DNA of 32,865 bases from Isotricha intestinalis (taxonomy: Eukaryota; Ciliophora; Litostomatea; Vestibuliferida; Isotrichidae). The position numbers and the translations under genes were made by a program. The stretch is from the NCBI GenBank assembly GCA_023807065.1, contig JAJJLU010003762.1:1-32865 (forward strand), given 5' to 3'. The number at the start of each line of letters is the position of its first letter. The stretch's first letter is position 1. The notes beneath the pieces are model-generated. The model was not told the DNA's origin, searched no databases, and saw nothing but the letters and a program-made list of their open reading frames with translations. Shown here piece by piece: positions 17,853-27,700 of this stretch.

Positions 17853-18269
17853 ATGGAAATTGTAAATCAAGATACAATTCGAACAAACAACAATAATCAA
17901 TTATGTAATATTTGTAAAAAAGTTTATATAGAACCAGTTAGATGTACTTCATGTAAAAGTTTATTTTGTCAAAAGTGTTGCAAAAATCGTGAAAATTGTC
18001 CAATTTGTGATTTTTACCCTTTTAAAGTTATTAAAAAACAATCTTTTGATAAGTTTAGGAAAGCAATTAAATTAATGAAAATTTATAAATATGCTGTTCA
18101 AATTAAATGCAATTGTTTTTGCTCTTTATGCAATTTTAAAAGTACAGAAGATTATTTTATAAAACATTTAATTGAAGAACATAAAGAAATTGCTATTGAC
18201 GTTTTTAATAAAAAAAAAATTAATTCGAATAAACAAAGATTATTAACTCAAATTTTTAATCAATCTTAA
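17853..18269 (+). CDS. Small RING-type zinc-finger protein, 138 aa
   Basis: A RING-like finger at residues 18-52: C18-x2-C21-x9-C31-x2-C34-x4-C39-x2-C42-x6-C49-x2-C52. The fourth ligand, usually His, is Cys (C34), making it an all-cysteine variant; C43 is an extra cysteine. The sequence between, IEPVRCTSCKSLFCQKCC, is like the TRAF/SIAH-type RINGs common in protists. A second small zinc motif follows at about 86-110: CNCFCSLC, then FIKHLIEEH, a C-x2-C...H-x4-H arrangement. RING proteins commonly recruit E2 enzymes for ubiquitin transfer, but a pure scaffold role is possible because the His is absent. The C-terminus is a short basic tail. It sits 101 bases after the peptidase gene on the same strand. 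No other domain is present, so the substrate is unknown. Confidence 0.75.
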   Translation: MEIVNQDTIRTNNNNQLCNICKKVYIEPVRCTSCKSLFCQKCCKNRENCPICDFYPFKVIKKQSFDKFRKAIKLMKIYKYAVQIKCNCFCSLCNFKSTEDYFIKHLIEEHKEIAIDVFNKKKINSNKQRLLTQIFNQS

Positions 18270-18722
18270 AGAATTTTATTGTTAAATATATTGACTATGA
18301 TTGATTAAAAATTTTTATACAGTAATCCTTTTTAGATAGGATATTATTAATTATTGGTTATATAGTTTTTTTTTCAATTATAAAGTGTATAATAAATAAT
18401 AAATTTTTTAAATAAATATATAATTCATGGAAATAATATTAAGTTACAAAATGATTATTATAATTTTTTTAAAGAAGTATTCAAATCAATTTATATTCAA
18501 AATAAAAAGATCTAAATTCATCAAAATTTTTAAAATGTTTTCATTCAAAAAAAAATAAAAATTAAAAAAAAAATATTAAAATCAAATATTCTCATATTAA
18601 ATATGAAAATTGATAATTTTATTTCATCTTTATATTAAAACTTTATTTTTATTTTAAATGAAACATTATTAAGTTTAATTATACTTTTGAAAAAAATTAA
18701 ATTAAAATCTAAAAGAAACTTC
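18270..18722. other. Intergenic region, no intact gene
   Basis: About 450 bases after the RING gene with no usable frame on either strand. It is A+T runs with a short CATAT/ATATG hairpin near 18592-18608. Nothing RNA-gene-like was seen. Confidence 0.45.
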
Positions 18723-18738
18723 TTATTTAGTTTCTTTT
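18711..18738. repeat. Perfect 10-bp inverted repeat, 8-nt loop
   Basis: AAAAGAAACT at 18711-18720 pairs perfectly with AGTTTCTTTT at 18729-18738 around an 8-base loop. The loop contains the apparent stop codon of the decayed minus-strand gene. It could be a transcript-end hairpin or chance in an AT-rich tract. Confidence 0.5.
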
Positions 18739-19520
18739 AAATATTGTCGAATTAAATAGCATATTCTCTTAATTTCTTCATTTTTATTATTTTTAAACAA
18801 ATTTATTATTTTATCATTTTTAATTCTTTCTCACTTATTTTTAAATGGGAAACATTCAAATTTTCTTCCATTTTTTTTCAATCCTAACATTTGGTATTAT
18901 TATTTTAAATTATCTTCTACTCTTTTTTTTTGTCTTCTTCTTTTTTACTCATGAAATTATTTTTTAAAATTTCACAATTTTCTAAAGGGATTTTTGTTTG
19001 ATTAATTGATTCATTTTTTTATTGTTTGTAATATTTTATTGTTGTTTTCATGTGCTGTAATATCTTTCATTATTTATGTTAATTTATTTTATTATTTGTT
19101 TCAATATTATTACTTATAGTTTGAAAATTTAAAGTTTTTTCATTTTTTTCAAAAATTAAATTGATTTTGGTTGAATTATTCTAAATGGAATTAAATTTTC
19201 TTTTGCTTCGCTAAATAACCTTTAATTATTTTTATCTCAGTTTTTAGATATTTAATTTCTTTTGTTGATTTCAAATTTTGTGATTAAACAAATTTTTATA
19301 TAATTTAAACTGGTTTTATAGCTTTTTCATTCTTGTTTAATTTTTTTGATTAATTTTTCTTTTAAATTTATTTATTTCTTCCAAAATTTGATTATTCTCA
19401 AGAAATTTTTGATTTCTATTTTCCTTTTTTATGTTTTTTCCACATGAACTTAATCTATTATAATTTGTTTAATCAGACTAAAATTTTTAAAGATTTTTTG
19501 CATTCTCCACAATTTTATTT
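18723..19520 (-). pseudogene. Decayed coiled-coil gene (probable pseudogene)
   Basis: Read on the minus strand, this stretch shows a chain of coding-like fragments in shifting frames, each ended by TAA or TGA. In order from the 5' side: NRNQKFLENNQILEEINKFK; STKEIKYLKTEIKIIKGYLA; NESINQTKIPLENCEILK, continuing into SKKEEDKKKE; KKMEENLNVSHLKISEKELK; and a last piece, NEEIKRICYLIRQYLKETK, followed by TAA at 18725-18723. The composition is that of a Lys/Glu/Asn coiled-coil protein like others in this genome. No single intron model I tried by eye joins all pieces, and no fragment reaches 60 codons. The likely reading is a gene broken by several frameshifts and stops. Low-complexity chance coding is the alternative. 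The 5' limit is vague. Confidence 0.45.
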
Positions 19521-19907
19521 TTTTTAAAATTTCTATAAAAATTGATGAAAATAATCAATTGAAATTAAATTTTTTTGTTTTCAAACTAATTTACTCTCAT
19601 AATAAGAGCAAACATTTAAATTTTTTAATTTAATATGTTTTTACAAAAATATGAAGTCTTTATTTTAAGATTTAAAGCCATTAAATAAATTAATTAAAAT
19701 AATATAAGAATTTTTTAACTAATTATAAAATGAATATCTTATTTAAAAATTTTTATTCATTCCATTTTTTATCAAAGTAAAAAATAATAATAAATTATGA
19801 ATTTTTTGGGTTTTATGAATAGTATAACATATTGAACCTCAATCCAATATTTTTAAAAACATATTAAAAAAAGTTTTGGAAAGGATTTTATAAAAAAGAA
19901 ATAATTT
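19521..19907. other. Intergenic region downstream of the kinase gene
   Basis: About 390 bases between the decayed gene and the kinase stop codon. A short minus-strand fragment near 19475-19515 reads CGECKKSLKIL and could be a further remnant of the decayed gene. Otherwise it is A+T runs with no gene or RNA feature. Confidence 0.35.
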
Positions 19908-20939
19908 TTATAAATTAAAACAATCTTCAATGTTATTATCATTATTTATATCCAATTTAATGTTTGTTTCATATCTATAATCATCAGGAATTTCTACCTC
20001 AAAATTATCAAGATTAATAAAACTAAATTTTTCATAAGGTCTAGTTAGAAACCAAGAATATTCAAGATCTTCACTAGATTTTCTATTTTTATGATTTAAT
20101 TTTAAACACCCATCAATAAAAGCCAAAAATTCTTTAGAAACAGTATAATCTTTAATATTAATATAATAATTTCCTTTCTCAATTGACTTTTTTAAAATTT
20201 TATTATTATTTAAAGCAGGATTATTATTGTTTTTATAAAAATTATTTGGAATAAAAGGATGAGTATTAAGAAATAAAATTTTATAAGTTACTATTCCAAT
20301 TGACCAAATATCAGTTTTATCTTCATCAAATAATGACATTTTTTGATAAATTGAACATATTGGATCCATATAGGGTAATGTTCCATAAGCATGTTTTAAT
20401 TCACCCTCTCCTTTAAATTTAGCTAAACCAAAATCAGATAATTTAATAGTACAATTATTTATATTTAATTCTTCTTTGTCTTTTTCTGAATTAAAGTGTA
20501 ATAATATATTTTGTGGTTTAATATCATGATGAATAACTTTATTTCTATGAAGACAACTTAATCCATTTAATGTATCTTTTAAAATTTTTTGAACTTCTTT
20601 TTCTGTCAATGATCTTTTATATTTGTCATAATATTTTCTTAAATAAAAATTTAAATCTCCTCCATTACAATATTCATATATCATAAATATTGTATCATTA
20701 TCTTCTGTTAAACCATAAAATTTTACTAAGTTTGGGTTATTAAATTGAGTTGATATTAATATTTCATTTGTAAATAAAAATAAATTGTTTCCATCTTGTA
20801 TATCTTCAGGAATTTTTTTTGCAGCATATTTAGTTTTTATTGGTCCATTGTCATCAATGTTATAAGCAGTGTAAACTTCTCCAAATCCTCCTCTTCCTAA
20901 TAATTCATTGTATTTTATAGTAAATTTTATTTCTCCCAT
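19908..20939 (-). CDS. Serine/threonine protein kinase (ULK/CAMK-like)
   Basis: 343 residues, nearly all kinase domain (about 8-287). Subdomain motifs in order: glycine loop GRGGFGEV (15-22), ATP-anchoring Lys41 in YAAKKI, helix-C Glu59, hinge YEYCNGGDLNFYL (88-100), catalytic loop HHDIKPQN (137-144) with Asp139 and Asn144, DFGLA (169-173), activation-segment end GTLPYMDP (186-193), and DIWSIG (210-215). HRD is changed to HHD, so the Arg that usually contacts an activation-loop phosphate is missing. The APE Glu is also replaced. The catalytic Lys, Asp and DFG residues are intact, so activity is likely. The hinge and 'GTLPYM' region resemble ULK/ATG1-type and protist CAMK-like kinases. No regulatory domain follows; the tail is a 55-residue acidic, Asn-rich stretch. 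It is divergent to the RNF213-like gene. Confidence 0.85.
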   Translation of the reverse strand: MGEIKFTIKYNELLGRGGFGEVYTAYNIDDNGPIKTKYAAKKIPEDIQDGNNLFLFTNEILISTQFNNPNLVKFYGLTEDNDTIFMIYEYCNGGDLNFYLRKYYDKYKRSLTEKEVQKILKDTLNGLSCLHRNKVIHHDIKPQNILLHFNSEKDKEELNINNCTIKLSDFGLAKFKGEGELKHAYGTLPYMDPICSIYQKMSLFDEDKTDIWSIGIVTYKILFLNTHPFIPNNFYKNNNNPALNNNKILKKSIEKGNYYINIKDYTVSKEFLAFIDGCLKLNHKNRKSSEDLEYSWFLTRPYEKFSFINLDNFEVEIPDDYRYETNIKLDINNDNNIEDCFNL

Positions 20940-21722
20940 TTTAATTTAACTATTTTATTATTTAAAAAAAATATCTTATAAGCTAAATAAAAACAAAAGA
21001 AAATTCAGAGAGTTATATTATAATCTATATTTTTAATAAATAATGAAAGATTATTAATTAAAGTAAATTCAATTTTCATAAATTCCAATTGTATAGTGTT
21101 AATACTATAAGAAATAAAAATAAGGAATTAAGTCAATGAGTCAATCAGAGAAAAAAATTCAAGTTAGAAAAAAAGTAAAAATATAATTAAAATAAATCAA
21201 CAAAGAAAACAATTTCAACAATAAATTCACTTCTATTCTTTTAAAAATAAAATCTTCTAAAATAAATAATAATTAATTAATCCCTTATATAATTATTTAT
21301 TAATAAATAATTTTTAATTAAAAAAATCTTTAAAGAATAATTTTTTTTATTTTGTTAAGGTTTCCTCTTCAATTTTTATTTTGAAAATTTTCTCTTCTTG
21401 ATTTTTTTAATAAATATTATAGAATATTTAATTAAAAACTTTTGGTGAAATATTTTCTTTTTTCTTTGAATGAAAATTCAAAAATAAGATTTCATCATTG
21501 AAAAGAAAATATTCCAAAATTTAGTGAATAATTTTTCCTTTTTTAAATTTTATCATTATACTTTTCTTCATTTTTAAATTGAAAAGTAACCTTCATTATA
21601 AATTTACAATTGTTTCCTTTTATATTCTATAATTCTGTCTTTACTTTCTTTTTCATGATCAAAAACATCATAGATTTAAAACAATAATATATAAATAAAT
21701 TTAATAACTATTTTTAAATAAA
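20940..21722. promoter_or_regulatory. Divergent intergenic region between the kinase and RNF213-like genes
   Basis: 783 bases that should contain both promoters. A 6-bp perfect inverted repeat, TATAGT/ACTATA, with a 6-base loop lies at 21092-21109. The right half (about 21350-21660) is T-rich. On the minus strand it reads as short coding-like fragments, such as DHEKESKDRIIEYKRKQ and KVTFQFKNEEKYNDKI, broken by stops, possibly another old remnant. No intact gene or RNA was seen. Confidence 0.35.
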
Positions 21723-24700
21723 ATGAGTAACACTCGAATTTTTTTCCTTTGTTCCTTTAAAAAAAATGAATATAAAAAATTTGAAATTAACTGCATGTTT
21801 AGAAAGGAAAAAAAGAATAAAATTGAACATGATAAAATTAATCCAGATTTACTAGAATTAGGGAATGATGGAGAATATTTAATTAAAATTGGAATAGTTG
21901 ATTTTATAAAAAATAAAATACAAAACGAAAATTATATTGCCTTTAGTATAAAAGTAAAGGCAAATAGAATAGATTATTGGACAGAAAATAAAATGTTTAA
22001 TCAATATTGTCAAAATTTTCTTTTTGATTGTTTATTAAAAAAATCGAATAATAACAATCCTCCTAATTCATTAGAGTTAAGCATTCAATCACAATATTCT
22101 TATTTTTGTAACTATATTCAACAACAAGATAATATAATAAATTTATATAACGAATTGAATCGAGATATTATTAACTATTTACCTTACTTAAAAGTTGAAA
22201 ATTATGATATTATTTTCATGATTTTAAGAAACATTTTCTTTTGTAATGATAAACAATCATTAGCAAATCTTTTCTGTTCTTTCATTGATTTTTCTTTTAT
22301 TAAAAATTTACCTGAAAATAAAGTAATGAATTTTAATGATGTATTTGAAGAAATGGAAAAAATAAATTTAGATGAACTTAATTTAAGTGAAGATAATAAA
22401 TTAATGTGTGATAAAAATTATTTTCGACTATTAATGGATTTTTATTTCAAAACAAAATCAACAAATAAAATTATTGATCTTATTCAAAATAATCCAGATG
22501 TATATAAATTTATTCCACAATTTTATATTATAAAATCAAATGATCCAATGAAATTTATAGATAAAAATATATTTTTTAATTCTCTTAATTCTATAAAGCA
22601 AAATAAACCAATACCAAAAGAATTGTTTATTTTATTATTAAGTATAATAAAAGATAAAGAACAACAATACCAAGTTATTTTTGAAGAAAATCCAAAATTA
22701 TTCAATTATTTACCTGATGAAATTCAAAATTTTATTCAAATAAAAGAAGAACATGATTATAAAATGGATATTGGATTTATTTTAGAATTAATTGGTTGTG
22801 AAAAAGAAAATTCTGAAAATAATTATAAATTAGTTAAAACTCTTCATGAATATATGTTAAAATATTATTTCAAAGAATGCGAAGGAAATTATTTTAATGA
22901 ACTTTTTATTTTTGATTTAAATTCAACTTATGAAAATATAATTGGTTTTATTACAGAATATAAATTTTTAAATGAAATAAATCAATTAATTAAAAATGCA
23001 AATACAGGTGAATATTTTAATAAAGAAGATAAAGTAAAAAAAAAAGAATTGAATGCAAAAATTATACAAAAATCTAAAAAAATTATAATAAAACACATTT
23101 TAAAAAGAATTCCTCAAGATATAGAATTAATTGAATATATTAAAAATATTTTTTCTCTTAATTTATTATTTCCTGATGTATTTAAAGAATGTATGAATTT
23201 GAATATTAATTATGAAAAAAAAATTGTGGAAAGGTTTTCACAAATTGATTTTAAAGGAATTAAAAGTTTAATAAAAAGGAGTTTTTTTGATTTAAATTGT
23301 ATATCAATTAATAATTTTAATCAAATTTTAACTTCTCTTTTAGGCACAACTGAAAATTTTTCACAATTTTCAGAGCTTTTTAAAATTTTAACTTTTACAG
23401 AATCTAAATTTAAAAATTTACCTGAAATTTATAAAAAAAGTGTAATTCAAATTATATTAAAGAGATATTATGAAGAAGTAAAAAAATCTAAAATTTTAGC
23501 AGATATTACAATTGATATGTATGATAAATTAATTATTGTAATTGGATGGATGAATTTAGATCAAAGTATAAGAGAAGAATTATATAAAATAATGGAATCT
23601 ACAAGAAATCAAATTTTAACAATTGAATCATTAATTTTATTATATGAGTTTTATTTTAATATTCCAGAACAAAAAAAAATAAATTTTAAAATTATTGCTG
23701 AACAATATAAAACAGATATAGACAAAAAATTATCTCAAATGAAAAATAATAAATTATCAGAAACTAGGGATTTACTAAGTTTAATTTTGGGTCATGAAAC
23801 AGTAGATTATAATAATAAAGGACAAATTGAAATATTAATTGTTGTATTGGAAAAATTATATAAAAATAAAATTGTTGAAGATGAATATTTTCAAGTAAAT
23901 ATTTCTGATGAAGAAGCTTTGATTTTAGATTTAAAAAAAGTAAATGCCTTAAATAAACCTATAAAAGATAGAGTATTTTTTCTAAGAGAAAGTTTAAAAA
24001 TTTTTGAAACAATAAAAGAAAAAATAATTGAATCAACAATTAATACATCGAAATTTAGGTTATTTAAGCAATTTGAAGATGAAAACTTAATAACTGAAAA
24101 ATTAAAGCTTTTATGTCTCGAAAGTGGTGATTTAAATTCATTAAAAGAAATAATAAATGAAAAATTAGATTTTATAAATAAAATAACAAGCGAAGTTAAT
24201 GAAATGGATAATTATACAACAAATTTTTTTCAAGATTGTAATACTGATAAATTAATGGAATCAAAATCAAGAATTAAAAAAATTTTTGAAAAAGGACATG
24301 GAAATTTAAAATTATTAGAATCACATATGATTCAACAAAATATAAACTCTATAAAAGAATTTTTAGATAAAAACAAAAAATTTCAAAATATATCATCTTC
24401 TTCTATATTTACTGAATTATTAAAAGAAAGAATAAGACAAGCAGAAGCAAAAGAAAATGAAAATAATGATGAAAATGAAGAAAAAAGAAAAATTTCTTTA
24501 GAAAAAGGTTATGAAATGTTAGATATAGCTTTTGAAGATTATAAAAATTTATTTCTAGCATTAAAAGATGGAATTAATGTTGAAATTGATAAAATAAATG
24601 AAATTTTTGGAAGAGATGATTTTGATAAAATTAAGGAATTAAAGTTAATGAGTTATTTTTTCTTAAAAAAAGAAGATAAATCTTTTGTTGAAAATGCAAA

Positions 24701-27700
24701 TTACTTAATTAGAATTATTAAAGACCAACAATTATATATTAAACAAATTGATTTTTATCTTCATTTGTTTAAAATATTTAAATGTAGAATTAATGATATT
24801 TCAGAACAATTAATTGATTTTGAAACTTTATTAAAGGATTCTTCTTCAGATAATTATAAAGAATTATCAAATCAATTAAAAAATTTAAATTATTTATTTG
24901 ATGATAATAAAAAAAATTACATTTATCATGTTATGTCAGAATTATCTAATCCTAAATCTCAAAAAGTAATTAAATTTTTAATTAATAAATCTTTAAATGA
25001 TTTATATTCTATTTTTGAAGTAGAAGAAATTTCAGAAATCGAAAAAATAATAAATATTACTATTTTAATTCATTCAATTAAAGAAGATTCAGAATCAAAA
25101 TCTGAATCTGAATTAATTGGACATATTAGAAGCTTAATTCCTTCTATACAAGATAATAGTGAAAAATTATTTCAAAATTATAATTATTTATGTGATGTTT
25201 CTAGTATTAAAGATATTATTGAAAATTTATCAGAGAAAGAAAATTATGAAGATAAAAAAAATGAAATCAAAGATTTTATAAACAATTCTATTGTTTATGT
25301 CCAATTAGATTTAGGAAATCAAGATGCTGTGAAAAGAAAAAAATATTATTCAATAAAATGGAAAATAATTAAACCAAAAAAAATAGAAGATGAAGAAGAA
25401 AAAGAAATGGAAGAAGAAATAAAAAAAGAAGAAAATGAAAAAGAAATAGAAGAGAAAAAGGAAATAGATAAAAATATAAAAGATGAAATTGATTTAAAAG
25501 AAATTTTAGAAAAAGCTTTACTTTCAAAGAAAGAAATTAATATTAATATTAAACAATATAAAAATAAAATAGATGAAAAGGAATTATTCAAAAAAATAAA
25601 AGAAATAAATGAAACAAATAAAAGATTTTCAGAAGTAACAAATAATATTTTTAAAGCCCAAAAAATATTAAATGAAAGTTATTCAAAAGGTTCTCATACT
25701 CCAGAGATATTAATTTTTAAGATAAATAATAAAAATATTAGAATATATGAAGAAAAGATAGATAAGAATGAATTGGAAAAATATAATGAAAATTATAATG
25801 AAGATTATAATGAAAATAGAGATAAAGAATATAATGAATATATAGAATCTTTACAATCAAAAAATAATGATATAAAACAAAAAATTGAAAAAGCATATGA
25901 AGAATTTGAATTAACATTTTTATATGGAAGACAATTTATAAATATAATAAATTATATAAATAATGGTGAAAAAGAAGAAGAAATAAAAAATATAATACAA
26001 TATATTGCAGGAGGAATGAATTTATGTGATTTTTCACAAGCAAAACAATTATTTAAAGAAAATAATAATATTATTGAATCAACTAATTTTAGTATTTTAA
26101 AGAAATTCATTAAAACTATATTAGAAATGAATGATACTTCTATTGACGAAATTTATGAAACTTATGTAATTTCAAATCAAAGATATAAAGAAATGTCAGC
26201 AGGAATTTACACTTATTGGGGAGTAAAAAATGATAATGAAGAAAATGAAAAAGAAATATTGAAAATATCATTAACATTATCTGGAAATATCCCTTCAGCT
26301 TCAACTATATTATTTTGCAATGAATTTACCTCAATTGAAGAAATAACTTCTTTTTATAATAGATTTTTTACTTGTGAATATTTTATACCTTTTTATTTAG
26401 TCGGAATTAGTTCTTTGAGAAATGAAGTTAAAAGTGAATTAATAAATAATATTAAAGATAGAGAAAATAATAAAATTGATGCTATTTTAATTTTTATTCT
26501 TTCTCCAAAAGAAACTAATGAATATACAGAAACTTTAAAATCAATTAGTTGTTATAGAACTAAACTAACTTTATCAGATAATATAAATATTAATTCTAAA
26601 ATTAAAGAATTAATTGATGTTGAAGTTCTTTATTCTGATAATTCTGGAGTTGGAAAAACTCATTCTATAAAAAAGTTTGCAAGAAACAATGATTTTAATT
26701 TAATTGTTTTTCCTTTTGGAAATGAAGAAAATGATTTTACTATTATGAAAAGATTAAAAGAAATTGATTTTAATTCTTATGAAAAAAATATTCTTCTTAT
26801 TAATATATTTGATTTAAGACAAACAAAGTATGCAAATGCTTTTCTTTTTAATTTATTATTTACTAAATGTTTTAGAAATGGAGAAAATATTTATATATTA
26901 CCAGATAATATTAAGATTATTATAGAATTACCTTATGGATTTACCGATTTCAGAACAAAAATACCTCTTTTAAATTTAATTTCATCTGAAACTTTAATGA
27001 TTCATTTAAATAATATGCCTTTAATAGATGAAAATGAAAAAGAACTACTATTTAATTTAGATATAATCTGCACTTATTTAAGTTATTTAAATAGTAATAA
27101 AATAAATGAAGAGAGAATAATAATATTTCCTAATAAAGAAAAAGAAGAAGTTTCAAATATATATGAATTCTCAAAAAATCAACATTATGATGAAATAAAA
27201 AAATGTTTTCAAGCTCAGAATAATTCAAACTATATTCCAAATTATTATCAATTTAGAGCTTTTGTAGATATATTATCAGGTTTATTGAAACTTTTTTCAA
27301 ACAATTATTTCTTATCTCCAGAAGTTTTAAACCAAGGAAACAATCCAGAAAGGTTAAAATGTAGAGGATTATTAGTAAAAAGTTTAATTCAATTAGCAAA
27401 AATATGTTCAATGCCAGCATATAAAAAAATATCAGAAGCCCAAAAATTTACATATAATCAAATGTCTAAAACATATAACAGAGATCAAGAAAATGAAAAT
27501 GCAATGAATTTTCTAACTTCAAATGATAAAATCACTTTTGATAAATTACCTCCTGGAATTGCTTTTGTAAATAAAGATGGTCATTCTTTAAGTGTCGTAA
27601 CAAACTCAAATAAAATTGATGAACGTGATAGAAAAACTTTAATTTCTTTATGGAATTCACAAAATGAAAGTGGTGTAAATTTAGAATTAGTTAATTATCA

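Noticed and set aside
25346..25591. Minus-strand Ser/Phe-rich 81-codon frame
   Set aside because: Antisense of the Lys/Glu-rich stretch in the RNF213-like gene (GAA/AAA reads as TTC/TTT).
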